Shown here piece after piece: positions 29,069 to 37,578 of a stretch of 64,000 nt of DNA. The notes under the pieces were generated by a model. That model made no database searches. It saw only the letters and a program-made list of their open reading frames with translations, and was not told the DNA's origin. Where the stretch lies: assembly GCF_002197845.1 (NCBI RefSeq), contig NZ_NIDE01000014.1, positions 62,001 through 126,000 of the forward strand, in the 5' to 3' direction. A program made the translations under genes and the position numbers. Position 1 is the first letter of the stretch. The number at the start of each line of letters is the position of its first letter. Origin of the DNA: Fimbriiglobus ruber. GTDB lineage: Bacteria; Planctomycetota; Planctomycetia; Gemmatales; Gemmataceae.

Positions 29069-30732
29069 CCTGTTCCCCTACGAGCGGTGAAAATCCCGAT
29101 CGTAGGGAGAGGCCCCGGCGTTTTCCTTTCGTGCTGTTCGTGTTTTCCTTCCCGATGATGACTACCAAACACCCACCTGACGGCCCAACTCCAGGAAGTC
29201 CTGACTCTCGTCCGGGATCTCCGGGCGACCATCGCATCCCAGCAAGCCCACATCGCGAAACTCGTCCACCGGACCTTCGGCCAGCGGACCGAACGGGTCG
29301 ACGGCCCGACGCTGTTTGATGGCCTCCCCGACGAGCCGTCCCCGCCGCCCACACGGCCGGCTCCGCCGGACCCGGTCGCGCCGCGGTCCCCGCGGACGGG
29401 CCACGGCCGTCGCCCGAACCCGGCCGACCTGCCCCGGCGGCGGGAGGAACTCGACCTGACCGCGGCCGAGAAGGTGTGCCCGTGTTGCGCCGGGATCCGG
29501 GTCCGCATCGGGGAGACGATCCGCGAGCGCCTCGACGACACCCCGGCGTCCCTCTTCGTCCGCGAGATCGCCTGCCCGACGTACGTCGGCCGGGCGTGTG
29601 AGCCGGCCGCCCGCCCGCCCCAGTTCGCGGCCCCGGCCGTCCCCCCGGACCCGATCCCGAAGTCGGGCGTCGGGGCCGGCCTCCTGGCCCAGGTGATCGT
29701 GTCCAAATACGTCGACCACCTGCCCCTGTACCGCCAGGAGGCGATCTTCGCCCGGCACGGGTGGCCGGTCTCGCGGACCCGGTTGTGCGACCTCGTCGGG
29801 CACGCCGCGGTCCTCCTCGACCCGGTCGACCGGGCCATGGTCGGAAGAGTCAACGCGTCGTTCGCCATCCACGCCGACGAATCCCCGGTCGCCCTCTTAC
29901 AGCCCCGCCAGACCGCCTACGGGTGGGTGGACCTCGGCGACGCCGTGAATCCGTTCACCCTGTTCGACTTCACGCCCGGTCGGGGCGACGCGTACCCGGC
30001 CGCGTTCCTGGCCGGGTACGCGGGGTTCGTCCACACCGCCGGGTACGCCGGGTACAACGTGCTCCACGGGTCCGGGGAACGACACCTCGGGTGCGGGGCC
30101 CACGTCCGGCGAACGTTCTTCGACGCCCGGACGAACCACCCGGCCAAGGCGAGCGAGGCCCTGGCGTACATCCGCACCCTGTACGCCGTCGAGCGGGAGA
30201 TCGCCGACGGGGCTCTCACGGGGGACGCCATCGTGTCCCGCCGGCAGACGCGGGCCGGGCCGATCGTGACCCGCTTCGGGGATTGGCTGATCGACGAAGA
30301 GCGGACGGCACTCCCGAAGAGCCCGTTCGGGCAGGCGGTGTCGTACGCCCGGAACCAGTGGCCGACGCTCGGTCGGTCTCTCACCGACGCCCGATTCGCG
30401 ATCGATAATAACGTCGCCGAGCGGGCCATCCGGCCGCTGGCGCTGGGCCGCAAGAATTGGCTGTTCGTCGGGGGCGATGGCGGCCTCCGGACGGCCGCCG
30501 TGTTGATGAGCCTGTGCGCCAGTGCCAAGCGGCACGGATTGAACCCCTGGACGTACCTGACCGACGTGCTGACCCAACTCGCCGCGAAACCGGCCGACGT
30601 GAGTCCCCTCCTGCCCGACGCCTGGGCGAGAGACCACCTCCCCACCGGTCGCTGAGTCTCGCGACCCTCAAATCGATTAACCCACCCCGGCCGAACGCAA
30701 AAGCGACCCACGTCCCGCGGCCGGACGCTTAC

Positions 30733-30876
30733 GGTATTGGCGTCGTTGCGGAACGTGGCCGTCTACCTGCTACGGGGATGGGCGGGTCCAGCGCGGCCGC
30801 CGTGACCCGCGAACTATCTGCCCACCCCCGGAAAGCTCTCGATCTCCTCCACGCTCCAGGTTGTATTTCTGAGTAG
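30733..30876 (+). pseudogene. C-terminal remnant of another transposase (ISAs1-like)
   Basis: The DNA right of IS66 gives VLASLRNVAVYLLRGWAG and, after one frame change, VTRELSAHPRKALDLLHAPG with a stop at 30874. This resembles the end of ISAs1/H-repeat-like transposases but is not the same sequence as the two full ISAs1 copies. Its upstream part is absent. Confidence 0.5.
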
Positions 30877-31113
30877 CCTTGCCCGAATAGCAGGGCCGTT
30901 CCTTTATTCACTTTGTGGGATCCCGATCAACGCCCGGGCTTCATCGTGGTGGATTTGCAGCCATTCGATGGCTTCCGGACGGTTATCGGTGTCGATGTCG
31001 GCCAACAGATGGACGACGGCGTTCCGGATGGCGGCCAGGACGTGCGGGGCCGCCCCCATCCGCACCCGGCAGCGGTCCTCGCCCAGGGTCTCATCCCGGA
31101 CCCAATGCCATCC

Positions 31114-31122
31114 GTTCTCGAT
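31114..31122. repeat. att-like core, left junction of serine-recombinase element
   Basis: GTTCTCGAT occurs here and at 33637-33645, and once at the matching place in the uninterrupted ISAs1 copy 1 (reverse complement at 20278-20286). The flanks agree with ISAs1 on the outer side only, as expected for a recombination core. Confidence 0.75.
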
Positions 31123-31157
31123 TGGCCTGTCACACTGACCTCCAAGTTACAAGTTGT

Positions 31158-31200
31158 GCGGGGTCCGGTCATCGACACCGTGACGATGACCGGACCCCGC
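31158..31200 (-). terminator. Perfect 17-bp hairpin after the recombinase gene
   Basis: The arms 31158-31174 (GCGGGGTCCGGTCATCG) and 31184-31200 pair perfectly over a 9-nt loop, 8 bp beyond the recombinase stop. No T run is visible. It may be a terminator or a recombinase binding site near the element end. Confidence 0.5.
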
Positions 31201-31207
31201 CAAGCCA

Positions 31208-33346
31208 TTACGCACGTACCGTCGGCACGCGCAACGCCGCCAGCCGATCCCGATTGGCCCAGACCCGCGGGCATTCCTTGAGCGCACGCAACCGGTCGAC
31301 CTCCGTGCCACCCGCCCACACGGCCCACGGGCCGCCCCGCCCGCCGACTTGGCGGGCATGCAACCATCCCTTCGTCCGCCACCCGTGCAAGGTGTACGGC
31401 GACACGCCCAGGTGGCGAGCCAACTCGTGCAACCACCACTCGCCTTCTGTCAGCGGACCTGCCTCGTCGGGGACTCGCGACACCCGCGGCCGCACCCCCA
31501 GATCGTCCACTAACCGCCGCACCATTCCGGCCGTAAACCCGGTCGCCCGTTTCGGGGGTCGGAACCCGGCCTCCTGGAGAATGGTGGCGATCTCGGCCGG
31601 CGTCCGATTCTGTTCGTGGAGCGCGATCAACCGGGCGGACAACTGCGGCCAATCCCGCTGTTGCCGGTATCCTTGCACCGGGCGGTGGACCGTCTGCTGC
31701 TGGACGGCCCCACCGGACCACTCGACGCGAATCGCGGCCCGGTCGCCGGTCGGGTCGACCGTCACCACGACCGTGTCGATCAGGAGTCGAACGATCTGCC
31801 GCCGGTCCGCCGGTGTCGTGGTCGACGCCCGCCACACCGCCGGCACATGTTCGGCCAACTGCCGGACGCGGTCCCGGTCGGCCTCCCCCAGGACGCGCGG
31901 TTGGGTTCGGCGGACGCGATCGAACTCCGCTTCCAGCCGCGCGACCTCCCGGAGTAACTCGTCCCACCGCTGCTCCAGGGTGCGGGCCACCAGCCGGTTC
32001 TCCGGCTCACAGGCGTGGTACTGGCGTCCCGCCCGATCCGCCTCGTACCGCGCCCGCTCGATCCGTTGCTCCCAGTGCCGGACCAGTTGCCGGCGTTGCT
32101 CCTCGACGGCGGCCGCGGCCGTCAGACTCGCATCCAGGGCGGCCGGTTGCAACGCCGACAGCACCTGCTCGGCCACCCACGTCTCGATGTCCGCGGCCGG
32201 AGTCGATTGGCACAGGGGCAGCCCGTAGTCGGACCGCAGGGTGCTGCACACGTACGACGGTCGCCCCGTCCGGGTATACCGGACGTACATTCGCTTGCCG
32301 CACCGCCCGCACCGTACCACCCCGGCCAGGAGGGCGGTCCCGTTCCGAATCGCCCCGGGCGACCCCGCCCGCGATCGGTTCGCCGCGAGCCGCAGTTGGT
32401 TCGCCTCGAACCGCTCCCAACTGATGTACGCCGGGAATCGATCCCTGAGGAACACGAGGCACTCATCCGCCGCCAGGCCGGAGTTCCGACCACTCTTGGG
32501 ATGTCCCGCCGTCTGCCTCCGCGGGTCGGTCGGCCGGTGCCCGTACCGGTACGCCCCCGCGTAGATCGGGTGGCGGAGGATCTGGCGGATCGTCTCCCGG
32601 CCCGGTGGCCGCCATTGCAACGGTCCGCCGCTCCCGCCGGCGGTCGAGCGCACCGGGAGTCGGATCCCGTGGGCGATCAGGTGGCGAAGGATTCCGTGGA
32701 CGGTGCCCTGCCGGTCGAACTCGTCAAAGATCAACCGGACGACGCCCTGGGCCTGCTCGTCGGGATCGAGGGTGACCTGCCCGGACGGGTGCTTGAGGTA
32801 ACCGACCGGGACGGACACGATCAACTCACCCCGGCGGGCTTTATTCAACTTCCCCTGGTGCATCCGCTGTTTGAGGACGTGCAGTTCGGCCTCATTCATC
32901 ATCCCGTGCAACCCGAGCAGGAGGCGATCCGAATGGTCGGTCGGATCGAACACGCCGTCGGCGTCGGCCAGCAGAACGCGGAACCGGGCGCACAACTCCA
33001 GCAGTTGGTGCCCGTCCTTGCACGACCGGGCCCGTCGACTCATCTCGAGCCCGAGGATCAGGCCGATGCGATCGAGGGCGACCTCGGCCAACAAGCGCTG
33101 GAACCCCGGCCGCCCCTCGATCGACTGGCCGCTCTTGCCCAGGTCGTCGTCGATGACGGTCACCCGCTCACGGGTCCAACCGAGCGCGCTCGCACGATCG
33201 GTGAGGGCATACTGTCGGGCCGTCGATTCCTGGTGGTCGGCGACCTGTTGCGGGGTGGATTGCCGGACGTAGACGATCGCCCCGCGGTCGAGGTGCCACG
33301 GTCGGACCTTGGGGGAAGGCGAGAGATCACGCGGGGTGGCGGTCAT
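31208..33346 (-). CDS. Large serine recombinase
   Basis: The protein has 712 residues from MTATPRDLSPSPK. The resolvase domain has the nucleophilic Ser in IVYVRQSTPQQV and LEMSRRARS, followed by a recombinase domain (RQILRHPIYAGAYRYG) and a zinc ribbon (VVRCGRCGKRMYVRY ... CQS). A long coiled coil (about 380-470) leads to a C-terminal MerR-like HTH (HELARHLGVSPYTLHGWRTKGWL, about 625-650). It probably integrates and excises the 2.5 kb element it lies in. An in-frame start at 33373 is possible. Confidence 0.92.
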   Translation of the reverse strand: MTATPRDLSPSPKVRPWHLDRGAIVYVRQSTPQQVADHQESTARQYALTDRASALGWTRERVTVIDDDLGKSGQSIEGRPGFQRLLAEVALDRIGLILGLEMSRRARSCKDGHQLLELCARFRVLLADADGVFDPTDHSDRLLLGLHGMMNEAELHVLKQRMHQGKLNKARRGELIVSVPVGYLKHPSGQVTLDPDEQAQGVVRLIFDEFDRQGTVHGILRHLIAHGIRLPVRSTAGGSGGPLQWRPPGRETIRQILRHPIYAGAYRYGHRPTDPRRQTAGHPKSGRNSGLAADECLVFLRDRFPAYISWERFEANQLRLAANRSRAGSPGAIRNGTALLAGVVRCGRCGKRMYVRYTRTGRPSYVCSTLRSDYGLPLCQSTPAADIETWVAEQVLSALQPAALDASLTAAAAVEEQRRQLVRHWEQRIERARYEADRAGRQYHACEPENRLVARTLEQRWDELLREVARLEAEFDRVRRTQPRVLGEADRDRVRQLAEHVPAVWRASTTTPADRRQIVRLLIDTVVVTVDPTGDRAAIRVEWSGGAVQQQTVHRPVQGYRQQRDWPQLSARLIALHEQNRTPAEIATILQEAGFRPPKRATGFTAGMVRRLVDDLGVRPRVSRVPDEAGPLTEGEWWLHELARHLGVSPYTLHGWRTKGWLHARQVGGRGGPWAVWAGGTEVDRLRALKECPRVWANRDRLAALRVPTVRA

Positions 33347-33600
33347 GACGCGCCTCCCGTAGTGGGGGCACATCGGTCAGAATTGGCCGGGCGAGTAGGT
33401 CGGCGAGGAGTCGCTGGAGTTGCCGCCGGCGCTCGGGCGGGAGTTGCGCCCAGATCGCCGCCGGAGGGGCTAGCGACGGGGGGACCGAGGACGGGGTCGT
33501 TGTCGGACATGGGGTGCCTCCGTGGCCGGGGCGCTGGTCGCACCACGCGGCCAGCGCCAGAAGGGCCTCGAGTGCGATCGTAACCGGTCCCCCCGACCTC
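33327..33600 (-). CDS. Possible small protein preceding the recombinase
   Basis: One minus frame gives IALEALLALAAWCDQRP and then AAIWAQLPPERRRQLQRLLADLLARP before a stop at 33327 that overlaps the recombinase start. The composition looks like a real helical protein, but no ATG or GTG is evident at the right place; an ATG at 33509 belongs to another frame. Confidence 0.3.
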
Positions 33601-33636
33601 GCACAAGTTGTTGCTTCGCCAGTCGTCTGGCTGGGG

Positions 33637-33645
33637 GTTCTCGAT
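33637..33645. repeat. att-like core, right junction of serine-recombinase element
   Basis: This is the second copy of GTTCTCGAT. To its right the sequence is that of the ISAs1 transposase gene; to its left the DNA is unrelated to ISAs1. Confidence 0.75.
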
Positions 33646-34737
33646 CTGCCAGTGATCCCGGAGGATGGACAGACGTGTCGCCGCATTCGCCTGTTGGATC
33701 GACAGACTGGTGATCCCGTACACGACCTCGATCGTCTTCTTCCCTTTAACCGTCCGCTCGCGGGTGACGCGGAACCCTTGCTTGGCCCCCTTCCACTTCC
33801 CCTCGGCGGTCAGAATTGTCGTCGTGTGGAGGGTTCGCTTCTCGATCCGTCCGTGTCCCTTGTCGACCGACGTGGCGACCCGCTCGGGGTCGGGTGCCGT
33901 CGGCAGGTCCTCAGGGGGAAGTGGCCGCCGCGATCGATCGGGCGGCGGTCTCGAAGGCGAATCCGGCTTGGATATCGGTGACCAAGGCCGGTTGGTTGTC
34001 CTTGGCCACGAGGACGTAGTCGCCCCCGGAATCGATCACCTGGGTGGCCAGATCCCGCTGACAGAACATGGCGTCCCCGGTGACCACTTTGCCCCGCACG
34101 GGGAGGATGCCGAGGAGTTCGAGGGCGGCCTTGTGTTCGTTCGTCTTGGCATCGACCCGGGCCTGGGCGAGGACGGCCTGGACGGCCGGCGCGTAAGCGG
34201 CCACCAGGTGGTGGCCGGGCACGTCCCCCTGGCGGCTGCCCCGCAACGTCTTGCCGTCGATCGCGATGTGCTCGAACGCGTGGGGGTCGCAACGGCCGGT
34301 CACCCACCGGGACAGGGCCGCTTCGCGGTTCTGGGGGTCGAATCGGCGGAGGGTCCGGGAGAGGGTCGAGACGGTCGGCGTTTTGCCCCGCCGGAAGCCC
34401 AGGGCGTGAGCCAGCGGAGCCCCGTGCTGTCGTCCGAACCGGGAGATCCCGGCCAAGCTCTTGCGGCCGCTCAGCATGGCCAGAGCGACCAGTCCCATGA
34501 CCGCGGGGAGGGGATGAATGCGACCGTGGCGGCTGCGGGGATCGGGGAGGGTGGCGAGGGCCTCGTACAGCGTACACGGGGGCATGGGCAGCTCCTGGGA
34601 ATCGGAAGGTGCCCCGTTTACCCAGCCCAGGTCGATTCAACAAGATGAAACAAGGAAAGACCCTGGCCCGAATAGCGAATCGCCGGCGCACCCGTGTTGA
34701 CAAATTCGCCCCGTTTGTTAATCTCACCTTACTGAAA

Positions 34738-34811
34738 CGGGCTGTAGCTCAGCTTGGTAGAGCGCTTGGTTCGGGACCAAGAGGTCGCAGGTTCAAATCC
34801 TGTCAGCCCGA
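34738..34811 (+). tRNA. tRNA-Pro (CGG)
   Basis: It folds as a cloverleaf. The acceptor stem CGGGCTG pairs with CAGCCCG (34804-34810) and the D arm is GCTCAGCTTGGTAGAGC. The anticodon stem CTTGG/CCAAG has loop TTCGGGA, so the anticodon is CGG. The variable loop AGGTC and the T arm GCAGG-TTCAAAT-CCTGT follow. CCA is not encoded. It is the likely attachment site for the adjacent integrase. Confidence 0.95.
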
Positions 34812-34935
34812 CTTAGTTCGAAGTCCTTTGCCGAACACGTCTTAAGTGTACCTCCCGGTGGTCGGGAGTGCGGCTCGAAACCTCGATGCGACACGGTACA
34901 TGTACCGTTTTCGCTCGCGATTTGGAGCTACACTC

Positions 34936-36068
34936 ATGCCGATGGCACCTTCCAAGCAGCCCGCTTACCGACTCCACAAGGCCCGAAACTGTGCGGTGGT
35001 CACCCTCAACGGGAAAAACCACTACCTCGGCCCCTGGCAGTCCCCCGAGAGCCACGAAAAGTACGCCCGCATCATCGCCGAATGGCGGCGGACCAACGGC
35101 GTACTGCCCGAGGCCTCGCCCGCCGTCCTCACCATCAACGAACTCGTTCTCGCGTACTTCCGCCACGCCCAGGCCCGCTACGTCAAACATGGCGAGGCCA
35201 CCAGTGAGGTCGCCTGCATCCGCCAGGCCCTCCGTCCCCTCCGCCGGCTCCACGGCTCCACCCCGGTTGCTGACTTCGGACCGAGGGCCCTCAAGGATGT
35301 CCGCCAGGCAATGATCGACTCCGGGAGGGCCCGCAAGTCGATCAACAAGGACGTCAGCCGCATCAAGCGGATGTTCCGGTGGGGCGTCGAGGAGGAAATC
35401 CTGCCCGGCTCCGCTCACGAGCGGCTGCGAAGGGCCAGACGGCCGCCCGCGAGACCGGAAAAGTACCGCCTGTACCGGAGGCTGATGTCGCGGCGGTACT
35501 TCCACACCTCCCGCCGCCAGTCGCAGCGATGGTCCGACTTCAACTCCTCACAGGCACCCGGCCCCAGGAAGTCATGGGGATCAAACCGTCCCTGGTCCAG
35601 GACCGGGGCGACGGAATTTGGCTGTACACCCCCTCGGTCCACAAGACCGAGCACTTCGACCGCGACAAGGTGATCGTGCTCGGCCCGCAGGCCCAGGAGG
35701 TACTCCGTCCATGGCTCGACCGCGACCCGGAGAGTTACTGCTTCGTACCGGCGGAGTCGGTTTTGTGGATGCGGGAACGAAGGCGAAAGCCGGGAAACCG
35801 CAAGGCCCCGAAACTGCCCACGGGGTTGAACCCACGGTACACCCGTCACAGCTACAGGCTGGCAGTGCAGCGAGCGTGCGAGAAGGCCGGTGTTCCGGTC
35901 TGGTCCCCGAACCAGCTTCGGCACACTCGGGCCACCCAGATCCGGGCCGCTTTCGGGTCGATTGAGGCCGCCCGGGCTGTCCTCGGTCACACCGACACGC
36001 GGGTCACCGAGATCTACGCCGAGCGGGACCTCGGGCTGGCAGCCAAGATCATGAAGGAAATCGGATAG
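34936..36068 (+). pseudogene. Tyrosine-type site-specific integrase, frameshifted
   Basis: The N-terminal part (MPMAPSKQPAYRLHKARN..., with the SAM-like core-binding region FGPRALKDVRQAMIDSGRARKSINKD) is in one frame to about 35425. The catalytic part (TGTRPQE with Arg I, YTRHSYRL, LRHTRATQ with His-x-x-Arg, and the nucleophile in VTEIYAERD) is in the next. A small deletion near 35420-35440 separates them. TTTGGAG precedes the ATG at 34936. The position right after a tRNA gene fits an island integrase. Confidence 0.85.
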
Positions 36069-36100
36069 ATTTTGAACGCATGTTCACTGCCGACTCCTCG

Positions 36101-36140
36101 CACGGAGTTGTGGGTCACCATCATGACGAACAACTCCGTG
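36101..36140. terminator. Strong inverted repeat between convergent genes
   Basis: CACGGAGTTGT (36101-36111) pairs with ACAACTCCGTG (36130-36140). A further GTCA/TGAC pair inside the loop extends the hairpin. It lies between the integrase and the convergent HTH gene, so a bidirectional terminator is the simplest reading. Confidence 0.5.
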
Positions 36141-36227
36141 TCTGCGTTTCCCCGATTCGTTCTGCGGTTGGGTGTACTCGTGAACATCGAACTGGGTCCA
36201 TGCTCGGCAGAGCGTCCCAGGCAGACC

Positions 36228-36635
36228 TCATCCAGTCTCGCGGCGGCCCGACTCGAGTTCGGCACATAATGACCGCAACCGGGTGACGAACGCCTCGGCT
36301 TCCCCGAGCAAGCTTCGGGCCGAACAGAGCAGGTCGTGGACGGCTGGACTAGCCGGGGCACCTGCCGGGACAGGCTGCGGCTCGATGCCGCTGAACCGGA
36401 AACCGCCCGGCACACGGTAGGCCTGGTCGGCCTTGTCGAAGAAGATCGGAATGCCGGCGACAGTCAACACCTCGACATCCCGGTAGACGGTCCTGACAGA
36501 GCACTCCAGTTCGCGAGCCAGGTCGTCCGGGCCCCACCGCCCGTTCCCCATCACGAGACGAGCGATCCGGATCAGTCGTGCGAACTTCGCACACTGACGG
36601 CTGCGGCGGTCGGCGTCTCGTCGCTGCTTGGCCAT
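36228..36635 (-). CDS. HTH regulator, short relative of the WYL-type regulator at 42446
   Basis: This protein has about 135 residues starting MAKQRRDADRRSRQC. The first 75 residues are a winged HTH (LIRIARLVMGNGRWGPDDLARELECSVRTVYRDVEVLTVAGIPIFFD) clearly similar to the start of the WYL protein at 42446-43456. The WYL and C-terminal domains are missing; instead a Pro/Ala-rich tail follows. It is divergent from the nuclease-like gene at 36754 and may control it. Longer starts at 36671 or 36731 are possible. Confidence 0.72.
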   Translation of the reverse strand: MAKQRRDADRRSRQCAKFARLIRIARLVMGNGRWGPDDLARELECSVRTVYRDVEVLTVAGIPIFFDKADQAYRVPGGFRFSGIEPQPVPAGAPASPAVHDLLCSARSLLGEAEAFVTRLRSLCAELESGRRETG

Positions 36636-36753
36636 CCAGCGGGGTTCCCGAACATGAAGTGTTCGGGTCATCATTGCCTGGCTGGATGACAGCTTTGGGG
36701 TCAGTGATCCCGAGTGACCCACACTGGTCACCGGCCCCGGTCAACATCGGGGA

Positions 36754-37578
36754 ATGCGACGCGACCCAAGCCTGAAGCGGCTGATCCCCCTGACCCCGCT
36801 GCGGCACTTTTACGACCGGTTGCGGGACTTCTGTAGCGACTCCTTCCACCGGGAAGCCGCCCGTGAGTGCTTGCGACGGCCTGACCGGCTCCAGGAACTG
36901 GTGGCAGAGAGCGTCAGCCACTTCGGGCTATACGACAACCGGGAGGAATCGTTCCGGCCCGTTTCAGGCGGTTTGACAGCGGCCCGCTCCGGAAGTCCCG
37001 ACATGGCGAACAGACTCCTGGCTTCCATCGCCTGCGGAGCCACGACTGTACTGTCACAGCCGGACCTGGAATTCGACTTCGTGGACTATGAAGTGAGCCC
37101 GATCCGCACCACAAAGTCCGAGTTTGAAAATGGTCGGCAGGCCAGGAATACTGGCGGGATCGACGCCCTCCTGGCGAACCGAGTGGACCGGCTCCCCGCT
37201 GTCGGGGAGTTGAAGGCCAACACCGACCGCAACCCCTTCCTCGGGTTCATCCAGTCCTTGACATATGCCGTGGAACTCTCGACCCCGGCCCAGCGTGCTC
37301 GACTCGATCGCTCGTACCCTGGCCGGTTCGCCTGGCCCGACACCGGCCCTGTGATCGACATCTGTCTGCTACTCATCCGTTACCCGGACGACAGGCCGCA
37401 CTCTGAGTTCCTGGATCTGGTCCGGCAGATCGTCGAGAAACTCGCTGTCCCCGGCTCCCCGTTCACCTCGATTGTTCGACGTGTGACCTGCTTTCACACC
37501 AACATGGACACGGTCGACCGGGCGGAGTTTCGAGTGGCCTTCACACTTCCCGCCGGGATCACGCCACCCAGGCTCTGA
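36754..37578 (+). CDS. Unknown protein with PD-(D/E)XK-like motif
   Basis: The protein has 274 residues with no recognised full-length family. Residues about 131-150 read NTGGIDALLANRVDRLPAVG and continue into ELKANTDRN. A G-G-I-D followed some 15 residues later by E-x-K is the arrangement of PD-(D/E)XK nucleases. The N-terminal 90 residues are Arg-rich and helical. It is divergent from the HTH gene and convergent with the ligase gene, overlapping its end by 20 bp. Nuclease function is an inference. Confidence 0.55.
   Translation: MRRDPSLKRLIPLTPLRHFYDRLRDFCSDSFHREAARECLRRPDRLQELVAESVSHFGLYDNREESFRPVSGGLTAARSGSPDMANRLLASIACGATTVLSQPDLEFDFVDYEVSPIRTTKSEFENGRQARNTGGIDALLANRVDRLPAVGELKANTDRNPFLGFIQSLTYAVELSTPAQRARLDRSYPGRFAWPDTGPVIDICLLLIRYPDDRPHSEFLDLVRQIVEKLAVPGSPFTSIVRRVTCFHTNMDTVDRAEFRVAFTLPAGITPPRL

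Larger units (their letters stand above)
26716..29167 (-). mobile_element. IS21-family insertion sequence
   Basis: The element is 2452 bp with ends TGGT...ACCA and a long inverted repeat of more than 40 bp (including GGGAAGGAAAACACGAACAG) at both termini. A 6-bp target duplication AACACC lies at 26710-26715 and 29168-29173. It encodes istA and istB on the minus strand. Confidence 0.92.
26644..30655 (+). pseudogene. tnpC: IS66 transposase TnpC, interrupted by IS21
   Basis: The gene starts MERSPELDIVALREQ at 26644, is cut by IS21 after ADNT (26715), and resumes at 29174 with HLTAQLQEVLTLVRDLR, restoring the frame exactly. It then has a coiled coil, a zinc-finger-like VCPCCAGIRVRIGE and the catalytic domain (HADESPVALLQP, LGCGAHVRRTFFD, DNNVAERAIRPLALGRKNWLF), ending at 30655. 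Apart from the insertion it looks intact. Confidence 0.88.
25825..30732 (+). mobile_element. IS66-family insertion sequence, interrupted by IS21
   Basis: The ends begin GTAAGCGTACGG (25825) and, on the other strand, GTAAGCGTCCGG (30732), the usual IS66 terminus. It carries tnpA, tnpB and tnpC. The 8-bp flanks differ (ACTGCACG at the left, GGTATTGG at the right), so there is no target duplication; one flank was probably replaced by recombination or deletion. Without IS21 the element is about 2.45 kb. Confidence 0.8.
31123..33645 (-). mobile_element. 2.5 kb serine-recombinase element
   Basis: A 2523 bp insertion in the ISAs1 transposase gene carries one large serine recombinase gene, a possible small ORF before it, and a strong hairpin after it. 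It is bounded by GTTCTCGAT on each side, consistent with recombinase-mediated integration into a short core rather than DDE transposition. Confidence 0.8.
30904..34585 (-). pseudogene. ISAs1-family transposase, interrupted
   Basis: From 34585 the frame is open for 224 residues (MPPCTLYEALATLPDPRSRH to IAAATSP) and reaches a TGA in TCC CCC TGA. A +1 step there continues PEDLPTAPDP...HGRIEKRT to SILRDHWQIEN, where the recombinase element begins. The remaining 70 residues lie at 31113-30904. Unlike copy 1 it lacks the two upstream one-base deletions. Confidence 0.85.
30891..34665 (-). mobile_element. ISAs1-family insertion sequence, copy 2, interrupted by a serine-recombinase element
   Basis: It has the same termini as copy 1 (CAGGGCC at 30891; CAGGGTC on the other strand at 34665) and a 10-bp target duplication GCCCGAATAG (30881-30890 and 34666-34675). 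Its length exceeds copy 1 by 2525 bp, which matches the 2523 bp insertion between the two GTTCTCGAT sites. Confidence 0.92.

Noticed and set aside
32015-33583. 522-codon plus-strand ORF
   Set aside because: Antisense to the serine recombinase, low-complexity composition.
34738-36068. Right attachment site of the island inside the window
   Set aside because: I looked for a second copy of the tRNA-Pro 3' end and saw none before 64000.
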